Shown in pieces: positions 55,372 to 64,000 of a DNA stretch of 64,000 nt (position 1 is its first letter; every line of letters begins with the position of its first letter). The notes below the pieces were generated by a model. The model was not told where the DNA came from and ran no database searches. It saw only the letters and a list, made by a program, of their open reading frames with translations. The stretch is from Acinetobacter baretiae (GTDB lineage Bacteria > Pseudomonadota > Gammaproteobacteria > Pseudomonadales > Moraxellaceae), in contig NZ_VTDM01000004.1 in assembly GCF_015627105.1 (NCBI RefSeq), positions 1-64,000 on the forward strand. The letters run 5' to 3'. Position numbers and translations under genes: made by a program.

Positions 55372-55821
55372 ATGAATAACTTGAAAAACCAAATTACTGA
55401 TGCATTGAAAAATGCCATGCGTGCAAAAGAAATGTCTACAGTAACTGTTATTCGTAGCTTACAAGCAGCAATTAAACAAATTGAAATCGATGAACGTATA
55501 GAACTTGATGAAAATCGAGTCCTTACAATTGTCGAAAAGCAAGTTAAACAACGTAAAGAGTCAGTCAAAGCATTTTCTGCGGCTGACCGTGACGATTTAG
55601 CTAGTAAAGAGCAAGCTGAAATTGAGATTCTATCTCAATTTCTACCAGTTGCTATGACTGAGGAAGAACTTGACTCTATTATTGCAAAGATTATTTCTGA
55701 GCAAAACGCAACTAGCATGAAAGATATGGGTAAGGTGATGAATTCTCTACGTCCGATCATAGCCGGACGTGCCGACCCTTCTATTGCATCTACAAAAATT
55801 AAAAATCAGCTCAACGGCTAA
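55372..55821 (+). CDS. yqeY: GatB/YqeY domain protein
   Basis: A 149-residue protein (NLKNQITDALKNAMRAKE, QLKRK-like EIEILSQFLPVAMTEEELD, then MKDMGKVMNSLRPIIAGRAD). YqeY resembles the tail domain of GatB that recognises tRNA; its function is unknown. I start at the ATG at 55372; six upstream codons from a GTG have no site. Co-transcribed with rpsU. Confidence 0.93.
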   Translation: MNNLKNQITDALKNAMRAKEMSTVTVIRSLQAAIKQIEIDERIELDENRVLTIVEKQVKQRKESVKAFSAADRDDLASKEQAEIEILSQFLPVAMTEEELDSIIAKIISEQNATSMKDMGKVMNSLRPIIAGRADPSIASTKIKNQLNG

Positions 55822-55844
55822 CTCAGACGTTATAGTTGCTCATT

Positions 55845-56516
55845 CTACATATTTTTAATCATTGCCCACAATGCTCTTTTTTGAGTTGGGTCATTAATAA
55901 TATCCGTCATACTTGGCATATTTTTTTTCACCTCAAGGTTTATGCTAGACGGTAATTGTCCCAATAAAATAACCTCTTTGTCTAATGACACATGATCAAC
56001 AAACCCTTTTACATAACTATTTGCAAAACACCCCTGTTGAAAATCAGGCAAATTGGGTGGCCAATGTAAATTTGTCGATGTTGCGGCCAATGCATAAGTT
56101 AAATTTTCTAAAAATATTTTTTCTTGTACTGATATTTCAGTCACGTTTAACAATAAGCTGTATTGATCTGTACTCAATAAAATAAGCGTAAATGGTGGAA
56201 TTACTTGCTGTACTAATGCTTGAGGCATTTCAGGAGTTAAAACAGATTCTACATGCATCAGATCTTCATTTTTTTGAAGATCATCAAGTACTTTCGTTTG
56301 GATCTGAATATGCTTTTGGCGCGTGTCTTTTTCTGATATTAAATCTTGTTTAATAATACTAGGCTGTTGATCTTCAAGCTCAAAAAATGCACTAGATTGA
56401 TTGCGCCAAAACTGCTCGGCTGAAAAATTTTTAGGTTGTGTATCTTTTACAATCCACACATCCACCCCCATACTATGTAATAGGTGGCGTTGCTGTTGTA
56501 ACATCAGATCATTCAT
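55845..56516 (-). CDS. holD: Probable DNA polymerase III psi subunit (HolD-like)
   Basis: A 223-residue protein. The start LLHSMGVDVWIVK and the end MTDIINDPTQKRALWAMIKNM resemble the two ends of E. coli HolD (LQQLGITQWSLR and LTDLRANPTARAALWQQI), with a similar middle (FTLILLSTDQYSL against VRLVMVANDLPAL). A polar insertion at 35-100 makes it longer than HolD (137). Psi links chi to the clamp loader and binds tau/gamma. The usual partner rimI is not adjacent. Similarity is from memory and by eye, so the call is tentative. Confidence 0.5.
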   Translation of the reverse strand: MNDLMLQQQRHLLHSMGVDVWIVKDTQPKNFSAEQFWRNQSSAFFELEDQQPSIIKQDLISEKDTRQKHIQIQTKVLDDLQKNEDLMHVESVLTPEMPQALVQQVIPPFTLILLSTDQYSLLLNVTEISVQEKIFLENLTYALAATSTNLHWPPNLPDFQQGCFANSYVKGFVDHVSLDKEVILLGQLPSSINLEVKKNMPSMTDIINDPTQKRALWAMIKNM

Positions 56517-56573
56517 AAACAGTGAAATTTACTTCTATGGTCGACTATTTTATCACTCACAGATATAAATAAA

Positions 56574-58463
56574 CTACATTATCATCATATTATTATGATT
56601 TAGTACTCGATTAACCATCGCATCGCTTTCAAAACCAAATCTCCAATACAATAATGTCAGTACATCTAATTCTTCTTGTGTAATCATTCGATCATTCCAC
56701 AAACATTGTTCAGCAATATACAAAAACTTCAAACGATCTCTAAGTAACAAACCTTCCATATGATGAAGAATCAAGCCTAAATCAACACCATCATGCACCG
56801 CTTGTATAATTTCTCCCGTTAATTGTAATAACATCTCATCACGACGTTTCTTTTGATTGGCCTGTCCAAGATATTGCACATGTAACAGTGCATCCACCAA
56901 TGTGGTTAATTCTTTTGAAATACTTTCATTTGACGTTGGCATATGTACGGGTAAAAGATTTAATTTCTCTTTTACTTTTTCTAGCAGTAAAATATCAAGT
57001 AACCCAACAGAACCATCACTTTGAATAATGTTTGCTAGGCGTGTTAAAAATTTTCGAGCCATACTTAAAGGCATTGGCTTTAATTGTTGGCATGCATCCA
57101 GAAAAATTTGTACGTGTAAACGATGGTCTATATGTTGTAATGCTTCAATAATGGCATAGCTGACAACAACTGTTTGTGGAATGAATGCTTTGTACTGTCG
57201 AATCATAAAAATGGCAACCAAAACCTCCCGTACACCTGTTGCAGTTTGCAATGCTCGAATCACCACTTGAGGGCTGTCTATATTCTTTCTTGTTTCTGGA
57301 TTGAGTGCATATATTTTATCGTATTCAGGATTTACTCTTAAATCATTCGCCCGTCTTAAACTTGGTAACGGTTGAGGCGTAGACCACAATATATGCGCTG
57401 TAGCAAACTCTTCATATTCAAAAGGCTTAAATAAGCTAAATGATGTTAAATGTGTCAGTTTTTTTAATTTTTCTTGCTGTAATTCTTTTATTAAATGTGG
57501 CGATAATCGATAAATACGACTCTTAATACTTGGATGTGTATTAAGCCAGCTTTGTGGACTTAAGGAGTTTGCAAAACACATATGAGCAATTGATTCAGAA
57601 TAAGAGCTATGGATTTGAGAACCGGCATGATGCACATAAATTCTTAACAAAGTTTGTAAATTGGTATCTCGTTGTAATAGTGCTTGTGTTTGCACATCAT
57701 TTTTAAATGTTCGACCTGAAAGTGTAAAATATTTAACTAATCTAGAAATTAAAAGTCCTAAGCTCCCCATCAACCAAATAATACCGCCTATGGCAACAAG
57801 AACACTTTCAAATTTATGACGTTTTTGTTTTACATCTGAACGAAATCCCCAGCGAGCGATTTCACTGCCTAATTGATTAAAAGTAATTAATGCACTAAAT
57901 AAAATTTTGAGGCGAATATTTTGTTGTGCCTCTCCTGTCATAATTTGATTAAAAGTATAACTTAATAAGCCATGTAGCTCTAATTCATCTAAGTTTTGCA
58001 ATGCACCCCAAGTTAAAATAATCACCGTATCAGTATCATCTGCACCTGCTGTAAGCGCATTCACACCAACTTCATGGGGTAAAATATAAACAGATGGCAC
58101 AACAATATTAAACTGTTCTGCAAGTGATTCTGTAATATGTACTGCAATCATTTCTTCAGGTGTACATTCAGAAATATCTAAATAACGCGCATTCATTTGA
58201 CGCGCTAAAGAATGCCCTCCTTTTCTAAAAATGTATATTTCATACATTAAAGAGGCCAACATAATCATCATTACGCAAATTAAAAAAGTCTGACTATAAC
58301 AATTCCACCAAATTGACTGTGTTTGATCTAAATAATAAATCATTAAACCAAATGAAAAATTCAAAATTGCCAATGTAAGTATAATTGCAAATAAACAAAT
58401 GACCGTTGCAATAAATAAATTCTTTTTATGCATGGCGGTTGTTCTATGCTGTGTCAATTTCAA
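56574..58463 (-). CDS. M48-like membrane protein without the zinc motif
   Basis: A 629-residue protein. Two or more hydrophobic segments lie in 15-75 and near 225-250. Residues 110-180 follow HtpX/M48 peptidases (VPSVYILPHEVGVNALTAGA, then VIILTWGALQNLDELELHGLL), but where HExxH is expected the sequence reads SYTFNQI (168-174): H to Y169, E to T170, H to Q173. It should not bind zinc. A long C-terminal part (about 370-629) is helical and unrecognised, ending in a TerB-like or EF-hand-like region at best. The frame is intact, so the loss of catalysis seems tolerated. The start is a TTG at 58463, or the ATG at 58433. Confidence 0.75.
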   Translation of the reverse strand: MKLTQHRTTAMHKKNLFIATVICLFAIILTLAILNFSFGLMIYYLDQTQSIWWNCYSQTFLICVMMIMLASLMYEIYIFRKGGHSLARQMNARYLDISECTPEEMIAVHITESLAEQFNIVVPSVYILPHEVGVNALTAGADDTDTVIILTWGALQNLDELELHGLLSYTFNQIMTGEAQQNIRLKILFSALITFNQLGSEIARWGFRSDVKQKRHKFESVLVAIGGIIWLMGSLGLLISRLVKYFTLSGRTFKNDVQTQALLQRDTNLQTLLRIYVHHAGSQIHSSYSESIAHMCFANSLSPQSWLNTHPSIKSRIYRLSPHLIKELQQEKLKKLTHLTSFSLFKPFEYEEFATAHILWSTPQPLPSLRRANDLRVNPEYDKIYALNPETRKNIDSPQVVIRALQTATGVREVLVAIFMIRQYKAFIPQTVVVSYAIIEALQHIDHRLHVQIFLDACQQLKPMPLSMARKFLTRLANIIQSDGSVGLLDILLLEKVKEKLNLLPVHMPTSNESISKELTTLVDALLHVQYLGQANQKKRRDEMLLQLTGEIIQAVHDGVDLGLILHHMEGLLLRDRLKFLYIAEQCLWNDRMITQEELDVLTLLYWRFGFESDAMVNRVLNHNNMMIM

Positions 58464-58656
58464 TCATTCCTAGATAAAGACTATTCCATGTATATCTCTT
58501 ATGATAAGTAAACAATGACAATAAATTGTGCTTTCCTTCTCACTTTTTATCACCATCACTTATCAAAACCGTTTTTTATTTTTATACGATGTTCTTTACT
58601 CACAATATCATGAATCTTTTATAATGATACAAGAAATAGTTCAAACTTAAGCAAAT

Positions 58657-58681
58657 AAAAAGTGGGATATACCCACTTTTT
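58657..58681 (-). terminator. Terminator after purF
   Basis: Stem AAAAAGTGGG/CCCACTTTTT with a 5-base loop. The T run is on the minus strand after purF, and the structure is nearly symmetric. Confidence 0.9.
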
Positions 58682-58691
58682 ATTTATTCAT

Positions 58692-60230
58692 TTAGGCTTC
58701 TGTAATCCCTGTAAGATCGACTGATGCTGCATCAATATTCACATCAATGTAGCTGTCTTTTTTCTTGGCTTTATCTGAACGACTTTGTTCTAAGTTGTTC
58801 AAATACGCAGTATCTATATCACCTGTAATATACTGGCCATCAAATACAGAACAGTCAAAATCAGTAACTTGTGGAACTTTGGTCACTCGAATGGCATCTT
58901 TTAACTCTTCTAAATCTTGAAAAATTAAACGGTCTGCGCCAATTAAAGCTCTAATTTCTTCTACATTACGATCAGATGCAATAAGCTCTGTTTTCGCTGG
59001 CATGTCAATACCATACACATTTGGATATTTCACCATAGGTGCAGCAGAAGCAAAGAATACTTTTTTAGCGCCTGAATCTCTAGCCATCTGAATGATTTCG
59101 TTACACGTTGTACCACGTACAATTGAATCATCGACCAATAAAACATTTTTCCCTTTAAACTCAAGTTCAACAGGGTTTAGTTTTTGACGTACAGATTTTT
59201 CTCGTTGCTGTTGGCCTGGCATAATAAATGTACGCCCAATGTAACGGTTTTTCATAAAGCCCTCTCGGAACTTTACACCTAACACATTGGCCAACTCTAG
59301 TGCAGAAGTACGACTAGTATCTGGAATTGGAATCACAACATCAATATCATGACTCTCACCCCATTCTTTTAAAATACGATGAGCAAGTTTTTCACCCATT
59401 TTTAACCGTGCTTTATATACCGAAATGCCATCAATAATCGCATCTGGACGTGCAAAGTAAACGTATTCAAAAATACATGGAAAATATTGTGGATTAGTTG
59501 CACATTGCTTACTAAATAAATTGCCAGATTCATCAATATAAATTGCTTCACCTGGTTCAATATCACGTTCAACTTTGAACCCTAGTGCGGTGATTGCAAC
59601 AGATTCTGAAGCAATAATATATTCTTTTTGACCATTATCGAGCTCACGTGAACCATAAATCAGCGGTCGAATACCATTTGGATCACGAAATCCAACAATT
59701 CCTTGCCCTGTGATCATTGCAAGTACACCATATGCACCTTTACAGCGTTGATGCACGCGATGTACAGCATAGAAAATATCTTCAGGTGTTGGGTGTAATG
59801 TTCTGAGTTTTTGTAACTCGTGCGCAAATACATTCAGCAACACTTCTGAATCTGAATCGGTATTCATATGACGAAGATCTGTTTCAAAAAGATCCTGTCG
59901 AATATCATCTGCATTGGTTAAGTTACCATTATGTGCCAACGTAATACCATACGGTGAATTCACATAAAATGGTTGTGCCTCTGCACTACTGGACGAACCT
60001 GCAGTCGGATAGCGTACATGGCCAATGCCATAGTTGCCTTGCAAAGCTCGCATATGACGTGTATGAAAAACATCACGCACTAAACCATTGTCTTTTCTAA
60101 GAAATAAACGCCCTTCTTTACAAGTGACTATGCCAGCAGCATCTTGTCCACGATGTTGTAACATCGTTAAAGCGTCAAACAATAATTGGTTTACTGGTGA
60201 TTTTCCAGCGATCCCAACAACTCCACACAT
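58692..60230 (-). CDS. purF: Amidophosphoribosyltransferase
   Basis: A 512-residue enzyme for the first step of purine synthesis. The glutaminase nucleophile is Cys2 (MCGVVGIAG). The PRPP loop is [17 protein letters not shown], and the glutamine pocket shows [13 protein letters not shown]. Length and the cvpA-purF order are as in most gammaproteobacteria. Last gene of the pyrD-cvpA-purF group. Confidence 0.98.
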   Translation of the reverse strand: MCGVVGIAGKSPVNQLLFDALTMLQHRGQDAAGIVTCKEGRLFLRKDNGLVRDVFHTRHMRALQGNYGIGHVRYPTAGSSSSAEAQPFYVNSPYGITLAHNGNLTNADDIRQDLFETDLRHMNTDSDSEVLLNVFAHELQKLRTLHPTPEDIFYAVHRVHQRCKGAYGVLAMITGQGIVGFRDPNGIRPLIYGSRELDNGQKEYIIASESVAITALGFKVERDIEPGEAIYIDESGNLFSKQCATNPQYFPCIFEYVYFARPDAIIDGISVYKARLKMGEKLAHRILKEWGESHDIDVVIPIPDTSRTSALELANVLGVKFREGFMKNRYIGRTFIMPGQQQREKSVRQKLNPVELEFKGKNVLLVDDSIVRGTTCNEIIQMARDSGAKKVFFASAAPMVKYPNVYGIDMPAKTELIASDRNVEEIRALIGADRLIFQDLEELKDAIRVTKVPQVTDFDCSVFDGQYITGDIDTAYLNNLEQSRSDKAKKKDSYIDVNIDAASVDLTGITEA

Positions 60231-60254
60231 AGCAACCTCGCAATCAAGCTTGGA

Positions 60255-60836
60255 TTAATTAAAAGGGTTTTCTGTTGTATGCCCAGAAGCACTTCTTTTG
60301 ACTGAAGACTCTGAACGAACAGGTGAAGCACCTTGTGCCTCGGTTTGTTGAAAATGTTCTATTGCTTCATGTGCAACACTTTTTGTCATGTCTGTTGCAA
60401 CAGGAGCATATGGCAATAGTGTTTGTACAACTTTCGACTGTTTCCAATTTTGTGCTGCATGTACCCAAGGCTCTACACCTTGCATAATGATGAGAAGAAC
60501 AAAAACCGTTTTGATGATACCTAATACACCACCTGCAAAACGATTTAATGGACCTAAATTCAGACTCACGAAAATTTTATTAATCACTGCAGAGACAAGC
60601 CATGTTAACGCCATGACCATTAAAACTAAAGCGGAAAAAGCAACAATTTTTTGTACAACGATGTCTTGACTTAAACTAGACATCACGGGCGCAAGTTCAC
60701 CTGCATATTTTGCACCTACAAATAATGCTAATATCCAACCTCCCAAGTTCGCCAAGGCTTGAATCAATCCTTGTCGCAAACCATGTACTCCTCCTAGCAC
60801 CACCATGATTACAATAACAATGTCTAATGCGTTCAT
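60255..60836 (-). CDS. cvpA: CvpA family membrane protein
   Basis: A 193-residue protein with four predicted membrane spans in the first ~150 residues (ALDIVIVIMVVLGGVHGLRQG start, GGVLGIIKTVFVLLII) and a Ser/Thr-rich tail. CvpA affects colicin V export, envelope stability and curli in E. coli. Directly upstream of purF, as usual. Confidence 0.93.
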   Translation of the reverse strand: MNALDIVIVIMVVLGGVHGLRQGLIQALANLGGWILALFVGAKYAGELAPVMSSLSQDIVVQKIVAFSALVLMVMALTWLVSAVINKIFVSLNLGPLNRFAGGVLGIIKTVFVLLIIMQGVEPWVHAAQNWKQSKVVQTLLPYAPVATDMTKSVAHEAIEHFQQTEAQGASPVRSESSVKRSASGHTTENPFN

Positions 60837-60841
60837 GCGTG

Positions 60842-61846
60842 TTAGGTCATCGCTTGAATACTATCTTGTACAAGTTTTGGTCCTGTATAGATTAATCCTG
60901 TATAAATTTGCACTAATTGCGCACCCGCTTGTTGCTTCATTAACGCCTGTTCACCAGTTAAAATACCACCAACACCAATGATTGGAATCTCTTGCTTTAA
61001 ATGGGCTGCAAAACGTGCCAAACATGCTGTGCTTTTTTCAAAAACAGGTGCTCCAGATAAACCACCCGCCTCGTCTGCAAACGCTAAGTCTTCCACACCG
61101 TCACGAGACAATGTTGTATTTGTCACAATCAAGCCATCAATATTATACTGCAATAATGCTGCTGCAATAAAATCGACATCTTCTTCAGATAAATCAGGAG
61201 CAACCTTTAACACCAATGGTACATAATGCTGATACTGCTCTGCAAGTTCAAGTTGACGTGCTTTGAGTGTTGAAAGAAGTAATGTCAACGCGTCACCACT
61301 TTGCAAACTTCTAAGATTTTTTGTGTTCGGAGATGAGATATTTACCGTAATATAAGACGCATAATGATAGACTTTTTCTAAACAGTACAAATAATCATCG
61401 ACTGCATTTTCTACAGGTGTATCTGCATTTTTACCAATATTAATACCAAGCACACCTGTATATTTGGCTTGCTTGACATTTTCAACTAATTTGTCTACAC
61501 CATCATTATTAAAACCCATACGGTTAATAATGGCTTGTGCTTTTGGAAGTCTAAATAAACGAGGTTTTGGATTTCCACTTTGCGGACGTGGCGTTACTGT
61601 ACCGATTTCAATAAAACCAAACCCTAATGCGGCAAGTGCATCAATATGAGCACCATTTTTATCTAAGCCTGCAGCAAGCCCAACAGGGTTTTGAAATTCA
61701 ATCCCCATACAAGTCACTGGTTTTTGGACTATTTTTGCTTTAAGTAAGCCTAATCGATACGCCCGATTTAACCAAGACAATGTCAACTCATGTGCATGTT
61801 CTGGTGACAAAGAAAATAACAAAGGTCGGGCGAGTGAATACATCAT
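60842..61846 (-). CDS. pyrD: Dihydroorotate dehydrogenase (quinone), class 2
   Basis: A 334-residue membrane-associated FMN enzyme of pyrimidine synthesis. Motifs are [39 protein letters not shown] with the catalytic serine, and [13 protein letters not shown]. Five bp before cvpA, probably the same transcript. Confidence 0.97.
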   Translation of the reverse strand: MMYSLARPLLFSLSPEHAHELTLSWLNRAYRLGLLKAKIVQKPVTCMGIEFQNPVGLAAGLDKNGAHIDALAALGFGFIEIGTVTPRPQSGNPKPRLFRLPKAQAIINRMGFNNDGVDKLVENVKQAKYTGVLGINIGKNADTPVENAVDDYLYCLEKVYHYASYITVNISSPNTKNLRSLQSGDALTLLLSTLKARQLELAEQYQHYVPLVLKVAPDLSEEDVDFIAAALLQYNIDGLIVTNTTLSRDGVEDLAFADEAGGLSGAPVFEKSTACLARFAAHLKQEIPIIGVGGILTGEQALMKQQAGAQLVQIYTGLIYTGPKLVQDSIQAMT

Positions 61847-61894
61847 ATGCGATCAAGTTTATTTGCTTTAACTCGTCCTATTATAGGGCATTTA

Positions 61895-61922
61895 CCCACA
61901 TAAATACTATGTCTTATGTGGG
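61895..61922 (+). terminator. Hairpin between sixA and pyrD
   Basis: CCCACATAA/TTATGTGGG around a 10-base loop; followed on the plus strand by ATTATTTTT, with no T run on the minus strand. Both flanking genes read leftwards, so its role is unclear. Confidence 0.4.
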
Positions 61923-61963
61923 ATTATTTTTCATAAAACTGTCACACTGGCCAACACTCAAGG

Positions 61964-62425
61964 TTAATCCTTCGGAACAAAGTGAGCCTTTAATGTTGAT
62001 AGACCTTGAGTAAGAACAGTTTGTTCATATATTCGAGCTTCAGCCAACGCAAAAGGATGGAAAGGCTGTTGCACCAAAATTTCTTCAATATGGGCAACAA
62101 TATTCATATGACACACCACGACCACATGCTCAAAATCTAAATACGACAACCACTCCACTGCTAATTCAGCCTCGTCATCTGGCTTAATATAATCACATAA
62201 CATCACTGGAATATTAGGATACTTTTGTTGTATGTGTTTGAGCGTTTGTTGTGCTCTGACCAAGGGACTCACCACAAACAAATCTGGTTGAGTAATATTT
62301 TCTTTTAAAAAATCAGCAGTCTGCGCTGCTTGCGTATGTCCTTTTGGGGTAAGCTGACGAACAACATCATTATGATCCGATCCTGCTGGATGTGCTTCAC
62401 CATGACGAACTAAAGTAAGTTGCAT
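61964..62425 (-). CDS. sixA: Phosphohistidine phosphatase SixA-like
   Basis: A 153-residue histidine phosphatase. The RHG motif is LTLVRHGEAHPAG, and the later HMN histidine is VVVVCHMNIVAH. SixA removes phosphate from His in phosphorelay and PTS proteins. Nineteen bp after gpsA in the same operon. Confidence 0.88.
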   Translation of the reverse strand: MQLTLVRHGEAHPAGSDHNDVVRQLTPKGHTQAAQTADFLKENITQPDLFVVSPLVRAQQTLKHIQQKYPNIPVMLCDYIKPDDEAELAVEWLSYLDFEHVVVVCHMNIVAHIEEILVQQPFHPFALAEARIYEQTVLTQGLSTLKAHFVPKD

Positions 62426-62443
62426 TTTTTTTAGACTCCAAAA

Positions 62444-63526
62444 TTATTTGAATGACATATTATGTTGATGCGGTAATACAAACTCGACATCGCTACGATG
62501 TCCATTTTTCATTAATGAGAGTGCCATGTTTAAAGCAGGTGCTTGTTCAAAAATAACTTCATACAATGCATTAGTAATTGGCATGTAAACATCAAGTTCA
62601 GCTGCTCTTTTACGCACTTGTATAACCGTGTTAACCCCTTCTGCAGTTTGTCCTAAGGCTTTAGTTGCTTCATCAAGCGTTTTTCCTTTACCCAAAGCAA
62701 AGCCAACTTGGTAGTTGCGACTTAATGCACTATTACAAGTTGCAAATAAATCACCTACACCTGATAGTCCTAAAAACGTTAAAGGGTTTGCACCCAATTT
62801 AACAGCAAAACGACTCATTTCAGCCAAGGCTCGGGTTAAAATCATACTACGAGTATTTTCACCAATATTGTATGCAGCGGCCATACCCATTGCAATTGCA
62901 TAAATATTTTTCAGTGCACCACCAAGCTCTACACCATAAATATCATCACTTGCAAAGACACGAAAAACTGCGCTGTGTAACGAGGTTTGTACGGCATGTC
63001 GAACTAAATCAGAATGACTTGCAACCACTGTTCCCGTTGGCATACCCGCAACAATTTCTTTAGCTAAATTCGGCCCAGAAACCACACCATAAGGCACTTC
63101 TGGCAACTCTTGCTGTATAATTTCACTCATAAAACAAAAGCTGTCGGGCTCAATTCCTTTCGTTAAAGAAATGACTGCTTGTGCTGTAATATAAGGTTTA
63201 ATTTGCTGTAAAATTGCTCGAAAAGAGTGGCTTGGGATAGCCACTAAAATCAAATGACAACCTAGAACAGATTCTTCTAAAGAAGCAGACACTTTTAAGT
63301 TGGTATCTAATTTAAAATCAGGTAGGTATTTTGCATTGATACGTGTTTTTGTAATTTGTGCAGCAACATCAGCACTACGAATCCATAATGTCGTATCACA
63401 ACCATTTTTTGCCGCCATATTCGCAATGGCTGTTCCAAAGCTACCACCACCTAAAATCGTGATTTTTAATCGATTTTGATCACCTTGCGACGATGTCACT
63501 GCTTCAGAAAATACATGTTCTATCAT
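62444..63526 (-). CDS. gpsA: Glycerol-3-phosphate dehydrogenase [NAD(P)+]
   Basis: A 360-residue enzyme that makes glycerol-3-phosphate for phospholipid synthesis. The Rossmann motif is ITILGGGSFGTAIANMAAKNG, then VSGPNLAKEIVAGMPTGTVV and GLSGVGDLFATCNSALSRN. An N-terminal extension of about 20 residues (MIEHVFSEAVTSSQGD) is beyond the E. coli length of 339. Confidence 0.96.
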   Translation of the reverse strand: MIEHVFSEAVTSSQGDQNRLKITILGGGSFGTAIANMAAKNGCDTTLWIRSADVAAQITKTRINAKYLPDFKLDTNLKVSASLEESVLGCHLILVAIPSHSFRAILQQIKPYITAQAVISLTKGIEPDSFCFMSEIIQQELPEVPYGVVSGPNLAKEIVAGMPTGTVVASHSDLVRHAVQTSLHSAVFRVFASDDIYGVELGGALKNIYAIAMGMAAAYNIGENTRSMILTRALAEMSRFAVKLGANPLTFLGLSGVGDLFATCNSALSRNYQVGFALGKGKTLDEATKALGQTAEGVNTVIQVRKRAAELDVYMPITNALYEVIFEQAPALNMALSLMKNGHRSDVEFVLPHQHNMSFK

Positions 63527-63533
63527 TTTTAAA

Positions 63534-64000
63534 TTACTTCGCTTCTAAATCTGTATCATTTTGCCAGATGGAAATATGTCCCTCTACACTATGATCAGTA
63601 CGATGCTGTAAGGCTTTATCTGTCGTGCCAATATAAATAATTCCAGAAATATAATCACGCACTTGTAGGCCAAGCGCTTTTTTCAAGGTATTTGATTCAA
63701 CGACAGCGCCTGTACGCCAAATGGTCGAAAAACCTTGTGATTGTAATGAAAGTAAAAAGTTTTGTACTGCAGCACCTGTACTTAAGATTTGTTCGTAATG
63801 CGGTACTTTAGGGTGATCTGTTAATTCGGTTAACGCAAGGACTAAAAGTGGTGCTCTTAAAGGATGTGCTCTTACACGCTCTACTTGTGCTGGATCTATA
63901 TCTTCAAAATCTGCCATAGACTGCGACAACAAATGACCAAACTCTTGACGTTTTTCTTCACTCACAATCACAAAACGTGTTGGTTTCAGGCGATGATGAT
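63534..64000 (-). CDS. Nitroreductase family protein (YdjA-like), 5' end missing
   Basis: Partial: the gene begins beyond the right edge and the visible 155 codons end at 63534. RLKPTRFVIVSEEKRQEF is the FMN-binding start region; GAAVQNFLLSLQSQGFSTIWRTG and IIYIGTTDK follow. The family reduces nitro compounds or quinones with NAD(P)H. Seven bp upstream of gpsA, so probably one operon. Confidence 0.9.
   Translation of the reverse strand, partial: HHRLKPTRFVIVSEEKRQEFGHLLSQSMADFEDIDPAQVERVRAHPLRAPLLVLALTELTDHPKVPHYEQILSTGAAVQNFLLSLQSQGFSTIWRTGAVVESNTLKKALGLQVRDYISGIIYIGTTDKALQHRTDHSVEGHISIWQNDTDLEAK

Overview
The window looks like a chromosomal segment of Acinetobacter or a close relative in the Moraxellaceae. 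The DNA is AT-rich. The order tsaE-mutL-miaA-hfq, an Hfq with a long glycine-rich tail made of repeats, the lrp/dadA/dadX cluster and the general gene content all fit that group. The species cannot be fixed from the sequence alone.

Region 1 (1-4943) is the accessory part: the 3' end of an IS630-type insertion sequence, then a type I-F cas operon read leftwards (cas1, a cas2-cas3 fusion, and a cas7). The cas7 matches the minimal I-F2 variant (also called I-Fv), not ordinary Csy3. The insertion sequence has cut cas7 after about 127 codons. A 9-bp tandem array fills the cas2-3/cas7 gap, just downstream of a promoter-like sequence whose -35 region is also found in front of cas1.

Region 2 (5367-10664) is an uptake operon (ATPase, two permeases, periplasmic binding protein) led by a nucleotide-binding SLOG/TIGR00725-type protein. 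It is divergent from a DeoR-type repressor, with a perfect palindrome between them.

Region 3 (10710-17369) is core: hfq, miaA, mutL, tsaE, two pseudouridine synthases, an orphan RelB/DinJ-like antitoxin and a DUF441 membrane protein.

Region 4 (17370-29809) mixes regulators and transporters (SMR pump with TetR, MetR, MFS, ClC), proC, the D-alanine catabolic genes with Lrp, queC, and a DNA-glycosylase-like gene broken by a frameshift in a T run. Its long spacers carry members of two diverged non-coding repeat families, one of which has expanded into a 9-bp tandem array.

Region 5 (29806-42077) holds the glutamate/aspartate ABC transporter, tmk-mltG-pabC, gloB, a gene-poor stretch of about 1.2 kb, a tRNA Leu-Trp-Leu operon, a small kinase next to a patatin phospholipase, and a DUF815 ATPase.

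Region 6 (42140-64000) is mostly housekeeping: tkt, metK, ruvC, bioB, tsaD, rpsU, yqeY, purF, cvpA, pyrD, sixA and gpsA. Less ordinary genes here are a lysine-rich secreted LEA-like protein, an M48-type membrane protein that has lost its zinc motif, and a probable divergent DNA polymerase III psi subunit. The window ends inside a nitroreductase gene. No CRISPR array was found in the window.
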